Below, one piece after another: positions 6,901 through 13,133 of a stretch of DNA of 15,705 bases. This DNA is from DASPKW01 sp038244055 (lineage in GTDB: Bacteria > Planctomycetota > Phycisphaerae > Tepidisphaerales > Tepidisphaeraceae), in NCBI GenBank assembly GCA_038244055.1, contig JBBRTW010000130.1:1-15705 (forward strand), read 5' to 3'. Positions within the stretch are counted from its first letter, which is position 1. Each line of letters opens with the position of its first letter. The position numbers were made by a program, and so were the translations under genes. A model generated the notes under the pieces. That model did no database searches, was not told the DNA's origin, and saw only the letters and a program-made list of their open reading frames with translations.

Positions 6901-7229
6901 TTGGCCGGATCGGCGCCCGCGTCCCCATCTACGGCCCCCTCAACGCCCTCATGCCCGCCGAGGCCGTCGAGTCGTGTTTATTGCGACTAATGGAATTGAA
7001 ACACAACCACCCGACCGCCCAGTTCGCGGCCGTCCAGTTAGCCCGAAAAACCGGAGACCGCTATCGCGACCTATCCGAACCCACCCGCGCCGCGACATTG
7101 CAATGGCTGGCCGCCCACGCCGCCCCGCCGCATTACGTCGAACTCGTCCGCGCCGGCGGCAACCTCGCCGAAGAAGAACAAAAGGCCGCCTTCGGAGAAG
7201 TGCTGCCGAAGGGGTTGAGGATCGAGTAG
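3963..7229 (+). CDS. Hsp70-family ATPase with DUF3731-like C-terminal region and three repeat-encoded inserts
   Basis: A DnaK-related cytoplasmic chaperone-type ATPase of about 1088 residues. ATPase motifs seen: VVGIDLGTTNSAVAF (phosphate-1, about 4005), DVILTVPASFDEVAR and LLEEPQAAFYAW (4456-4580), VCDVGGGTTDFSLI (phosphate-2, about 4668), LILGGDNLDLALAH (4948) and LVLFNGGLF (adenosine side, 5548). There is no canonical DnaK peptide-binding domain; the C-terminal part (about 6250-7220) is helical and resembles the DUF3731 region of long bacterial Hsp70s. In-frame inserts translated from repeats lie at about 4720-4912, 5344-5512 and 5778-5870 (roughly 60, 56 and 30 residues). Without them the protein would be about 940 residues, nearer its relatives. 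The start could be ATG 3945 (inside a repeat), 3963 or 3978; homology begins about 4005. The frame is intact, so the gene may still function; client and partners are unknown. Confidence 0.92.
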   Translation: MPELEMNTEGPPRYVVGIDLGTTNSAVAFVDTHDKNWAVRDFKITQVVGANETEARDVLPSFHYEAAASEFPAGALDVPWRPGASAVVGYFAREHGAAVPGRLVVSAKSWLSHSGVDRSADLLPWHAAEGATKLSPVEASRRYLEHMRMAWDHAHPEHPLEAQDVILTVPASFDEVARELTVAAARGAGMKRVTLLEEPQAAFYAWINRETTGNGGAAGEQAAWEKKVRAGQKILVCDVGGGTTDFSLIRVREGSGFRVQGSGQKLEARSEKLEGPSSVVRGPLSVEGDPLLSTDNGQRTTDKQLTIDHGPLTPARNLSFIRVAVGEHLILGGDNLDLALAHHIEKKIKGEGKLEARQWGPLVRTCRALKETLLGENPPEKLTVNASAGGSKLIGGAIRVEITRAEVEQVLVEGFLPRASLIDKPAARRSGFGEFGLPYAPDAGITRYLAAFLSAHRFAGEGSGFGVQGSGQTKDESGRACPELAEGMKDENATDNGPLTTDKQLAIDHGQLTPTRNSGGHGDPARPDLVLFNGGLFESPILRARLVDVIGDWFSDAGEPWRPIVLENDRLDLAVARGAAYYGMVRRGQGVRISGGLARSYYIGVDENINHKDIKGGEHCDTESRDSASEPPTTRSRAISILPAGTEEGHEVTGPDRTFDLLIRQPVEFGIYFSSLRTTDPAGAIVEIDPEQLRELPPIRTVLQSGRKSAADTVKVNLHARLTEIGTLELWLAEVAGDRQWKLQFDIRATQRSDFSAHQSAAESEGIVDQSIASACAGLIRSTFTKNSPNRPEGLIKRLETAAGIGRSDWPSSLMRALWEVMLEVEAARKLSDQHEARWLNLAGFCLRPGYGLAVDDWRIAQMWKLYPGRVIHARNELVRAEWWILWRRLAGGLAAGQQQTLAQPILGALRDRIRMPGSGGRNREPAYQFLPHETAEVWRCLGAMELLSQEVKAELATLLLDLLSRDRPGQIHEAALWAIGRIGARVPIYGPLNALMPAEAVESCLLRLMELKHNHPTAQFAAVQLARKTGDRYRDLSEPTRAATLQWLAAHAAPPHYVELVRAGGNLAEEEQKAAFGEVLPKGLRIE
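4722..4903. repeat. Composite heptamer cassette 1 in the Hsp70 gene
   Basis: A 182-nt block, exactly 26 x 7. From 4722 to 4819 it is 14 consecutive in-phase heptamers that pass through three families without losing phase: GGTTCAG/GGTTTAG, then GCGAGAA/GCTAGAA, then GGTCCGT/TGTCCGT. A 21-nt spacer (3 x 7) follows. Then AACTGAC/AACGGAC units (inverted relative to the GTCCGTT part) and TGACCAT units continue in phase to 4903. It lies between the phosphate-2 motif and the next conserved strand (IRVAVGEHLILGG). Confidence 0.9.
5346..5503. repeat. Composite heptamer cassette 2 in the Hsp70 gene
   Basis: It has the same order of parts as cassette 1: GGTTCAG units at 5346-5373, a middle part, then AACTGAC/AACGGAC and TGACCAT units at 5441-5503. 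The 73-nt tails 4841-4913 and 5441-5513 differ at about six positions by eye, including a shared end past the heptamers. The middle differs: here it holds the GAGCTTGCC dispersed motif (encoding ACPELAEG) flanked by GGATGAA units. It is read in the same frame as cassette 1. Confidence 0.9.
5783..5810 (+). repeat. AAACATA-family heptamers in the Hsp70 gene (third insert)
   Basis: Units AAACATA, AACCATA and AAGACAT at 5783-5803 match 3005-3025 in the amidase gene with one difference (T to C, silent in the shared His codon context NHKDI). The insert separates SYYIGV from SILPAGTEEGHEV, which are probably near neighbours in relatives. It continues to about 5870 with non-repeat sequence of unclear origin. 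Confidence 0.85.
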
Positions 7230-7236
7230 GGGGGAT

Positions 7237-7299
7237 GAAACGTGAAACGCGAAACATGAAGAGGGAAGCTCGAAACCCGAATCGCGAAATCCGAGATCG
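7237..7299. repeat. Heptamer array, GAAACGT family, after the Hsp70 stop
   Basis: Nine phased 7-nt units beginning GAA or GAG (GAAACGT, GAAACGC, GAAACAT, GAAGAGG, GAAGCTC, GAAACCC, GAATCGC, GAAATCC, GAGATCG) start 8 nt after the Hsp70 TAG. Only the first three bases and the spacing are well kept, so this is an old array. No inverted partner is seen before the next gene. Confidence 0.82.
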
Positions 7300-7331
7300 A
7301 TCCGCAAAACCCGATTTAACAACACTCTTCC

Positions 7332-7361
7332 TCAACATGAAGCTTGGCGCACTTGTAGAAT
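7332..7361 (+). promoter_or_regulatory. Candidate sigma-70-type promoter for the SASA esterase
   Basis: TCAACA (7332-7337), an 18-nt spacer, and TAGAAT (7356-7361, five of six consensus bases) lie 33 nt upstream of the start codon and after the repeat array. The -35 match is weak. Confidence 0.3.
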
Positions 7362-7381
7362 GATCGATCGCTCCCCCGTTC

Positions 7382-7387
7382 AAAGGA
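7382..7387 (+). promoter_or_regulatory. Ribosome binding site of the SASA esterase
   Basis: AAAGGA, 7 nt before ATG 7395, supports that start, which also gives a proper signal peptide. Confidence 0.6.
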
Positions 7388-7394
7388 TTCACGC

Positions 7395-8384
7395 ATGCTC
7401 ATCCGCCTTCTCTTCGCCGCCACCCTCCTCGCATCGCCGATCCTCCACGCTGCCGATGCCCCCAAACCCATTCGCGTATTCATCCTCGCCGGCCAATCCA
7501 ACATGGAGGGTCAGGGCATAATTGCCGCCGATCCCAAGCGCAATGGCGGCCAGGGCAGTCTCGAATTCCTCGTGAAAAACCCCGCCACCGCGCCGCGCTT
7601 TAAGCATCTCATGGACAGCGCCGGCAAGTGGATCGTGCGCGACGATGTCTGGGTGGCCTACCTCGATCGCAAAGGGCCGCTCACCGTCGGATTTGGCGCC
7701 AAGCCCACTCAGATCGGCCCGGAACTGGGTTTTGGAATCATCGTCGGAGATGCAATCGACGAACCCATCCTCCTCATTAAGTGCGCCTGGGGCGGCAAGA
7801 GCCTGGCCGTCGATTTCCGCCCGCCCAGCGCCGGCAAAATCCCTTACTCGCTCGGCGAAAAAACCGACGCCGCAATCATCCAGGATCCCACGATCGTCGG
7901 CAAGTACTACCGCGAAACGCTGACCCTCACCAAAGCCGCTCTGGCCAACATCAAAGAGCTCGTCCCCAATTCCGCAAATCGCGGTTACGTGCTCGCCGGC
8001 TTCGGCTGGCACCAGGGATGGAACGACCGCATCAACGACAAGTTCAACGCCGAATACGAAGCCAATATGGTCCACTTCATCGCCGATATCCGTAAGGACC
8101 TCGGCGTCGAGAAACTCCCCTTTGTGATCGCTGAAACCGGCATGAACGGCCCGGAGGAGAAGCACCCTCGCGCCCTCTCGCTGATGAAAGCCCAGGCTGC
8201 CGTCGCCGAACATGCGGAGTTCAAAGGCAATGTCGCCTTCGTCCCCACCCGCGCCTTCTGGCGAGCGCAGGAACAATCCCCCTCCGGCCAGGGCTACCAC
8301 TGGAACACCAACGCCGAAACCTACTACCTCATCGGCGATGCCATGGGCAAAGCCATGCTCGACCTGATGCCCGCGCGAAAATAA
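7395..8384 (+). CDS. Secreted SASA-family carbohydrate esterase (sialate O-acetylesterase-like)
   Basis: A 329-residue SGNH-fold esterase of the SASA/DUF303 type that would remove acetyl groups from sugars outside the cytoplasm. MLIRLLFAATLLASPILHAA is a signal peptide with likely cleavage after LHA. Block I is VFILAGQSNMEGQG with nucleophile Ser35. IGPELGFG and IKCAWGGKSLAVDF follow (about 107-140). AGFGWHQGWND (201-211) is the oxyanion-block region, and the catalytic His302 is in GYHWNTNAETYYLIGDAM. Planctomycetes often use such enzymes on acetylated plant and algal polysaccharides; whether the substrate is sialate, xylan or another glycan cannot be told. A good Shine-Dalgarno is present. 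The TAA stop lies inside the first copy of a 27-nt direct repeat. Convergent with the enolase-superfamily gene. The opposite-strand frame at 7389-8405 is a shadow. Confidence 0.9.
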   Translation: MLIRLLFAATLLASPILHAADAPKPIRVFILAGQSNMEGQGIIAADPKRNGGQGSLEFLVKNPATAPRFKHLMDSAGKWIVRDDVWVAYLDRKGPLTVGFGAKPTQIGPELGFGIIVGDAIDEPILLIKCAWGGKSLAVDFRPPSAGKIPYSLGEKTDAAIIQDPTIVGKYYRETLTLTKAALANIKELVPNSANRGYVLAGFGWHQGWNDRINDKFNAEYEANMVHFIADIRKDLGVEKLPFVIAETGMNGPEEKHPRALSLMKAQAAVAEHAEFKGNVAFVPTRAFWRAQEQSPSGQGYHWNTNAETYYLIGDAMGKAMLDLMPARK

Positions 8385-8472
8385 AAGGTCAGATGTCGTT
8401 CCCAAACCCCAGCGGGAGATGATGAAGGGGCGAAGATAAAGGGTCGGATGTCACTCCGATTCCCCGACATCC
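8376..8472. repeat. 27-nt direct repeat overlapping the esterase stop, plus hairpin
   Basis: Copies at 8376-8402 and 8431-8457 share about 22 of 27 positions (core ATAAA-GGTC-GATGTC). The differences are all transitions. The second copy continues into GGATGTC (8446-8452), a 13-nt loop and GACATCC (8466-8472), a 7-bp stem without a T-run. It may be a decayed REP-type element of another family, and could act as a weak transcript end for the esterase. Confidence 0.6.
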
Positions 8473-8505
8473 CCAAGTCATCGCAGCGCCGAATGTCGTC
8501 TGCCC

Positions 8506-8641
8506 ATACCCTACACCCGATACCCTATACCCTTCTCCCACCATCCCGCCATCCCGCCATCCCATTGCCCCATTGCCTAAACCCCCACCCATGATTGCCT
8601 CTTCAACATTTGACATTTGACATTGAACATTTGACATCATC
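8506..8641. repeat. Three adjacent short-unit arrays between convergent genes
   Basis: ATACCCT/ACACCCG heptamers occupy 8506-8533. CCATCCCG octamers followed by TTGCCCCA octamers occupy 8541-8580. CATTTGA/CATTGAA heptamers occupy 8607-8634, with a decayed unit to 8641. The last array contains the TGA stop of the enolase-superfamily gene on the minus strand (8639-8637). No terminator with a T-run is seen between the two convergent genes. Confidence 0.88.
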
Positions 8642-10142
8642 CCCTCAGCTCCACCCCCTCAAACTTCCAATCCCCCAACCTCGTAAACTCCTCCACATCC
8701 AGCTCAAACCCCACCCCAAACGGCGCAGCCACCACCGACCCCACATCGATCCTTCCACCCTTCACCGCCATCGTCGGATACCTCTCCCCTGACCCACCCG
8801 TCACCGACTCGCCTCCCTGCCACCGATACAAATCCCCATGATGCCGCATGATCTGCTCCTGCACCTTCTTAGAATGCATCGACAATCCCTTGAAATAATG
8901 GTGCCCGTTCCGCTCCACATTCTCGATCCCCAGCGCCGCCGCCACCGCCAGGTCCTGCAGCAGGGCCACCGGCCCGACATTGCATAAATCCTCCGCGCTG
9001 ATGACGAATTTCTTCTCCGGATTCTCCTGCCCCCGTTTGGCGATGATGCACGCCGCTGCGATGCTCTTGATGATCCCCTTGCAGTTCTTGTGGCTCGTCC
9101 CCGCGTATCCCAGCGCCAGCGCATCCAGCACCGCGCCGGCGTATCCATCCGATTCATCGATGATGATCGGCGGCCGATCCGCCCACGCGTGCAGCCCCTT
9201 GCCCACCTCGGCCGACAGCGCCACATCCCGATGCAGCGGCTGCTCGATGAACACCAGGTGCGTGAGCTGCTCCTTGATGAGCGGGTCGGCCGACAGTTTC
9301 TCCCACAGCTCCCGGAACGGCCCGATCTGCTTGAAATTCTCGTTGAAATCCAGCGTAAAGGCCCACTCCCCGCGCACGTGTTTACGGATCAGCGCGAAGA
9401 TCCGCCCCAGCCGGTCCAGATCCTTCGCCACATCCCCCGCCGCCTTCAGCTTGAAATGCGTCAGCCCGTAATACTGGATCGCCGACTCCAGCGATTGCGG
9501 CAATCCATCATTCACCCGCTCGCCGGCCGGGATTTCCGCATCGGTCAGATAATCCACCATCCCCACCGTATGCCGCGCGAAAGTCTGCTGCAGCGGCTCG
9601 GCCGGCAGCCACCCGCCCGGCCGCGTATCGCCCAGCTCCTGATAATCCAGCATCAAATGCTCATCCGCGAATCCCGAAAACCGCACTCCCAATACATTCT
9701 TCCGAACGGCGGTTGAGAAATTAATCCCCTTGGCCCGGCAGACGGCCTCGATGATCGCCCGCTCCACCAGACTCGTTCCAAAACTCGCCAGCAGGGGGGG
9801 ATAACCCTTCTCCTTCGCCCAGATCTTCTGCTCGAAGTACACCCGGCTGATCAAGTCATAAACCGTCGCCGCCGCTCCCGCCAATATCGAATGATCCGCC
9901 GCATGCCGAATCACCGCCAGCATGTCATCCACATCGCTCGCAAAAGGTGAATCCGGATTCTTCGTGAACCACTTCGGCGGCAGATGGTCGGCCGACACCC
10001 CCGAAGCGATCTTCCCATCCACCTCCACCGTCAGCTTCAAAAACAAATGCGGACACGCCAGCAAAGTAGAGATCCCATACCGAAACGGAATCCGCGTCTG
10101 CATGTTGAAGAGCCGAATGTCGATGGATTTGACTTGGAGCAT
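8637..10142 (-). CDS. Enolase-superfamily enzyme, mandelate racemase/muconate lactonizing type
   Basis: A 501-residue (beta/alpha)8-barrel enzyme that abstracts a proton next to a carboxylate using Mg2+. Motifs fit the MLE-like subgroup: THFKLKAAGD carries the KxK pair (Lys231, Lys233), metal ligands are in FTLDFNENF (Asp265), VFIEQPL (Glu300) and IIDESDGY (Asp329/Glu330), and the opposite-face Lys352 is in TSHKNCKG. The N-terminal capping domain covers about residues 1-130. It is longer than the usual 350-430 residues, with an extra C-terminal 90 or so. Substrate unknown: racemase, epimerase, dehydratase or cycloisomerase are all possible. No Shine-Dalgarno precedes ATG 10142; a promoter whose expected start point falls on the ATG suggests a leaderless message. 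The stop codon lies in a heptamer array. Confidence 0.88.
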   Translation of the reverse strand: MLQVKSIDIRLFNMQTRIPFRYGISTLLACPHLFLKLTVEVDGKIASGVSADHLPPKWFTKNPDSPFASDVDDMLAVIRHAADHSILAGAAATVYDLISRVYFEQKIWAKEKGYPPLLASFGTSLVERAIIEAVCRAKGINFSTAVRKNVLGVRFSGFADEHLMLDYQELGDTRPGGWLPAEPLQQTFARHTVGMVDYLTDAEIPAGERVNDGLPQSLESAIQYYGLTHFKLKAAGDVAKDLDRLGRIFALIRKHVRGEWAFTLDFNENFKQIGPFRELWEKLSADPLIKEQLTHLVFIEQPLHRDVALSAEVGKGLHAWADRPPIIIDESDGYAGAVLDALALGYAGTSHKNCKGIIKSIAAACIIAKRGQENPEKKFVISAEDLCNVGPVALLQDLAVAAALGIENVERNGHHYFKGLSMHSKKVQEQIMRHHGDLYRWQGGESVTGGSGERYPTMAVKGGRIDVGSVVAAPFGVGFELDVEEFTRLGDWKFEGVELRG

Positions 10143-10366
10143 GGAGCTAATCTAGCGGGGAGAGCGGAATTCGCCAAAGTCGCTCCAGAGACAACCATTC
10201 GCCACTGAGACACCGAGAAGCGGAGGATGGCTGCCTCCCACGGAAAAGCCGGGACTGAGCGGCGCGTGCGACAGCAACCCGAGCGCCGTTCCGGGTGGCG
10301 TCGATTGCCAACAGCGCCGATTCACGCACATCGTCCATCCCCCACCTATGCCCCGCACCCCATACC
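10143..10366. repeat. Intergenic stretch with decayed octamers and ACCCC/ATACCCT heptamers
   Basis: CACTGAGA and CACCGAGA (10203-10218) are decayed 8-nt units. At the other end, phased heptamers ATGCCCC, GCACCCC and ATACCCT run from 10348 to 10368, the same family as 8506-8533. They contain the TAG stop of the SGNH gene on the minus strand (10369-10367). Apart from the promoter candidate near 10150-10177, nothing else is seen here. Confidence 0.65.
10149..10177 (-). promoter_or_regulatory. Candidate promoter giving a leaderless transcript
   Basis: On the minus strand, TTGGCG (10177-10172), a 17-nt spacer and TAGATT (10154-10149) match the sigma-70 consensus at four of six bases each. Transcription would begin at about 10142-10141, on the start codon, which agrees with the missing Shine-Dalgarno. 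Confidence 0.35.
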
Positions 10367-11530
10367 CTACTTCCCAAACCACCCCTTCGCCGTCCCGTCC
10401 CCCTTGAAAAACGCCAACAACTGCTCGGCCACTTTCTCCCGCCCCGTCTCGCTCGGGTGCGTCCCATCCTGCCGCGTATCGTCCTTGTTCCACACCAGCT
10501 TATCCAGCGCCCGCCCCTTGGTCCCATCGGTCCACAGATACGGCCCCCACAGCAGCACCGGCGCGGCATCGTACGTCAATGCCTTCTCCTCCCCCTTGAT
10601 CTGTGCATCGATCAGCCAGCGCACCGAAAACCCCGATTCATACGAATATGGCTCCGGGTTCAAACCGCTCATCGCCCATCCCGCGTAAGTCCGGCTCGAT
10701 AAATATATCAGCTTCAGGTTCGGGTAATTGTGCTTTGCCAGCATCACGATCGTCTCCATGTGTTTCTCCAGAACCTTGGCGTGCTCCGGGAAATCCCCGA
10801 ATCGCTGCGGCCCCTTCAGCGCCTGCTTCACCCACACCACCTGCACCTGCAGCGGATTGACTTTCAGCGCCTCCGCGCGACGCTGCGCCGCCAGCCATAC
10901 CTGCTGCCCGCGCTGCGGATCGGCCCAATCGGCCGCATCCATCCCGCCCTGCGCTCCATCGACGATCACCAGATTCGGATTCTTGGCCGCATCCTTGTTG
11001 GCGATCTCCACGAACTTGGAAAACTCCTGGGTCGTGTTCGACATCCCGATCGACATCATGACGATCTTCCCCGCCGGGTCGGGCTTGCCCTCCGCATTCA
11101 ATGGCGCGATCTGCCTGGCTGCCGCCATCGCCTTGGCCAGATGCTCGGCCGGCGGCTCGCTCTTTCCATTGCCATATAGCCCCAGTGTCTGCTCCTTGTA
11201 TTTCGCATCCGATGGATCGCTCAGCGGCACGAAACCGGTCGATGCCTTGGGCTCCCCCGGCGCTGCGAACCCGCCCCGTGGTTGATTCGGTTGATTCGGT
11301 GCCGGCCTGGCCTGCCCCGCATTCTTCTGCCGCTCCGCCTTGGCCCGTTCCAGATACGTCTTTTCATCGGCCGACAGGTTCTCCCCGCGCACCTCCCGCT
11401 GATGCAGGGCTCGCGCCTTCTCCCAGTCGATCGGCGCATCGGGCTTGTCCTCGGCCGGCAGATACGCTGCCAAAACGAACAATCCCACAACACCCGCCGC
11501 CAGAATTCCAAGCCATTTCACCTTGGTCAT
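10367..11530 (-). CDS. Secreted SGNH-like hydrolase (putative esterase)
   Basis: 387 residues from ATG 11530, which has GGAG 6 nt upstream; the frame upstream to 11677 runs through a REP element and is unlikely to be coding. MTKVKWLGILAAGVVGLFVL is a signal peptide or membrane anchor. A charged low-complexity linker with an NQPNQP repeat follows (about 27-105). The hydrolase region has MMSIGMSNTTQEF as block I (Ser164 the probable nucleophile, Ser160 an alternative), VIVDGAQGGMDAADW, LKLIYLSSRTYAGWA, and TRQDGTHPSETGREKVAEQL, where Asp355 and His358 complete the triad. It lacks the exact GDS motif, so it is a divergent member; an extracellular carbohydrate or lipid esterase is the best guess. 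It lies downstream of the patatin gene on the same strand, with a 257-nt gap holding paired REP elements. Confidence 0.8.
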   Translation of the reverse strand: MTKVKWLGILAAGVVGLFVLAAYLPAEDKPDAPIDWEKARALHQREVRGENLSADEKTYLERAKAERQKNAGQARPAPNQPNQPRGGFAAPGEPKASTGFVPLSDPSDAKYKEQTLGLYGNGKSEPPAEHLAKAMAAARQIAPLNAEGKPDPAGKIVMMSIGMSNTTQEFSKFVEIANKDAAKNPNLVIVDGAQGGMDAADWADPQRGQQVWLAAQRRAEALKVNPLQVQVVWVKQALKGPQRFGDFPEHAKVLEKHMETIVMLAKHNYPNLKLIYLSSRTYAGWAMSGLNPEPYSYESGFSVRWLIDAQIKGEEKALTYDAAPVLLWGPYLWTDGTKGRALDKLVWNKDDTRQDGTHPSETGREKVAEQLLAFFKGDGTAKGWFGK

Positions 11531-11536
11531 ATCGAT

Positions 11537-11540
11537 CTCC
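11537..11540 (-). promoter_or_regulatory. Ribosome binding site of the SGNH hydrolase
   Basis: GGAG on the minus strand, 6 nt before ATG 11530-11528, decides between this start and in-frame codons farther upstream. Confidence 0.55.
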
Positions 11541-11613
11541 GCCAAAACCAGGAACCACCGCCACGACCCGACAGGCGAGATGAGTCTGTTGCGCTTGAAC
11601 TTCATATGACAAC

Positions 11614-11637
11614 GTAGCTCGACATTTCGATGTCGAG
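11614..11637 (+). repeat. REP-like palindrome with 5' GTAG (copy C)
   Basis: GTAG at 11614-11617 is followed by a perfect 20-nt hairpin, CTCGACATTTCGATGTCGAG: 8-bp stem and TTCG loop. It is the plus-oriented partner of the minus-oriented copy at 11723-11746, with 85 nt between. Confidence 0.85.
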
Positions 11638-11722
11638 TCCCGACGCCACCCTCCTCAAGGACCGCCCGAACGTACAATTAACCAACGCCCATTCCCGCCA
11701 ACCCTTCGCCTTCCACCAATGC

Positions 11723-11782
11723 CTCGACATCGGAATGTCGGGCTACGGGGGAATGTCGAGCCACGGGGGAATGCCGAGCTAC
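11723..11782 (-). repeat. REP-like palindrome (copy D) plus two tandem 18-nt half-units
   Basis: On the minus strand the palindrome at 11746-11723 starts with GTAG. It is preceded by two 18-nt half-units at 11782-11765 and 11764-11747, beginning GTAG and GTGG and ending in CATTCCCCC, which lack the second stem arm. The array begins 5 nt after the patatin stop. The gap between copies C and D (11638-11722) shows no gene. Confidence 0.85.
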
Positions 11783-11787
11783 ATGGC

Positions 11788-13125
11788 CTATTTGCCCAGA
11801 GTCGCTTTCACGGCATTGAGCTTATCTTCGAACTTTTCCCGCACGATCAGATGGGCCGCCTGGTAGAGATTGGCCGCGTCGGCGGGGCTGATATTGAAAT
11901 AGGTGTCGATTGCGTCCAGTGTTTGTGAAAATGCCGCGTAGGGGGCTTCCTTGAGCGTGGCGGCGCGGGAAAGGGCGATGTGAAGGATCGTCAGCGGCCG
12001 GCCATCGCGATCCCTCGTCTCGAGATAACCCGTGTCCTGAAGCTGCTTGAGGGAATCGCGGATTTCATCGGCCGTGTGTGTCGGCGGGGCATACTGGACG
12101 ATCACATCGGCGAGGTTGGCGGTGCTGGCGCGCTGGAGGAGCTTGGCGGTGGACATGCGTGCGCCGTTGCCGAGGCTCTCGATCAGGCCGGTATCGCCTT
12201 TGTCGCTCAGGCGCGCGTTGTACTGGGTGCCGGCATCGACAATGATCAGCACCGCGCCTTTGGGGTAGGGGGCCGGCAGTTTGCTCCCGGCGGCCGAATC
12301 GTTGCTCTTTTTGTAGGTCTCCAGAAGCGTCTGCACGCCCAGGTTGTCGACGATGCCGCCATCGACGAAATGCCGGTATTGCTCGAAAGTCGTGGAAAAA
12401 TCGCGCAGGGTTACATGATGCAGCAGCACCGGCACCGATGAACTGGCGGCGACGGCATACGAGATCGGGTATTTGGAGAGATCGCTGTTGATATCATCGA
12501 ATGATTCGTTGCAGAAGACGAATTTCCGGCCGGATTGCAGGTCGGTGGCGTTAACCAGCAGTCGCGGGCGGTCCGGGCGGAGATCGGCGTAGTTCAGGCT
12601 GTGGCCCGAGCGCGAGAAGACGTTGTTATCGAAGGTCTTGGCCAGCAGATCGGAGCGGTCGTAATCCGAGAACATCAGGGCGGTGCTGGTCCAGGGCATC
12701 ATCAGGTCGAAGAGCATGTCGCTGGCGAAAGCATGGGTCATCTTCCGCTGCAGGTTGCCGGGGTTCCACTCTTTATCATCGGCCAGGCAGTAATAGGCGG
12801 CCGTGATCGAGCCGCCCGAGACGGACGAAACGGCATCCACGCGCTCCAGCAGGCCCAGGCGCTGGAGTTCGAACATGACGGCGGCCGAGAAATTGGCCGA
12901 CCGCGATCCGCCTCCGCTGATGGCCAATCCGACGAACCATCCATCGGAGGCGACCGGGCGAGGCGCGGCCTCGGCGGTTTGAATCAGCATTGATGACGTG
13001 TGATTTGTCCGCCGCTTATCCATTGGCGAATCAGAATCGTTCAGGGGGACATTGACGTTCGTGCAGCCTGACCCCAGCCAGCAGACCATCGCTGCGATAA
13101 TCGATAAGAGATGTGACCACCGCAT
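11788..13125 (-). CDS. Patatin-like phospholipase, predicted lipoprotein
   Basis: A 445-residue Ser-Asp dyad lipid acyl hydrolase. ATG 13125 has GGAGG 8 nt upstream, and the new N-terminus MRWSHLLSIIAAMVCWLGSG leads to a lipobox with Cys21, so it should be anchored in a membrane facing the periplasm. The oxyanion loop is GLAISGGGSRSANFSAAV (Gly71-Ser74). The nucleophile Ser103 is in SSVSGGSITAAYY, a GxSxG motif whose first Gly is Ser. Asp255 in HFVDGGIVDNLG completes the dyad. A frame open upstream to 13233 would bury the signal peptide and is rejected. It is divergent from pckG over a 249-nt gap. The substrate could be phospholipid, neutral lipid or other acyl ester. A possible -10 (TATCAT) is present on the minus strand upstream, but its -35 is poor. 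Confidence 0.9.
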   Translation of the reverse strand: MRWSHLLSIIAAMVCWLGSGCTNVNVPLNDSDSPMDKRRTNHTSSMLIQTAEAAPRPVASDGWFVGLAISGGGSRSANFSAAVMFELQRLGLLERVDAVSSVSGGSITAAYYCLADDKEWNPGNLQRKMTHAFASDMLFDLMMPWTSTALMFSDYDRSDLLAKTFDNNVFSRSGHSLNYADLRPDRPRLLVNATDLQSGRKFVFCNESFDDINSDLSKYPISYAVAASSSVPVLLHHVTLRDFSTTFEQYRHFVDGGIVDNLGVQTLLETYKKSNDSAAGSKLPAPYPKGAVLIIVDAGTQYNARLSDKGDTGLIESLGNGARMSTAKLLQRASTANLADVIVQYAPPTHTADEIRDSLKQLQDTGYLETRDRDGRPLTILHIALSRAATLKEAPYAAFSQTLDAIDTYFNISPADAANLYQAAHLIVREKFEDKLNAVKATLGK

Positions 13126-13133
13126 GTTACATG

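Noticed and set aside
3963..7229. Hsp70 gene as a pseudogene broken by insertions
   Set aside because: All three inserts keep the frame, and the ATPase motifs on both sides are intact.
7389..8405. 338-residue minus-strand open frame
   Set aside because: Antisense of the SASA esterase, which has the signal peptide, GQSNM and catalytic His in the plus frame.
8446..8472. Rho-independent terminator after the SASA esterase
   Set aside because: There is a 7-bp stem but a 13-nt loop and no T-run after it; recorded only as a hairpin.
11531..11677. N-terminal extension of the SGNH hydrolase
   Set aside because: The added 49 residues run through a REP palindrome, and a good Shine-Dalgarno supports the ATG at 11530, which gives a normal signal peptide.
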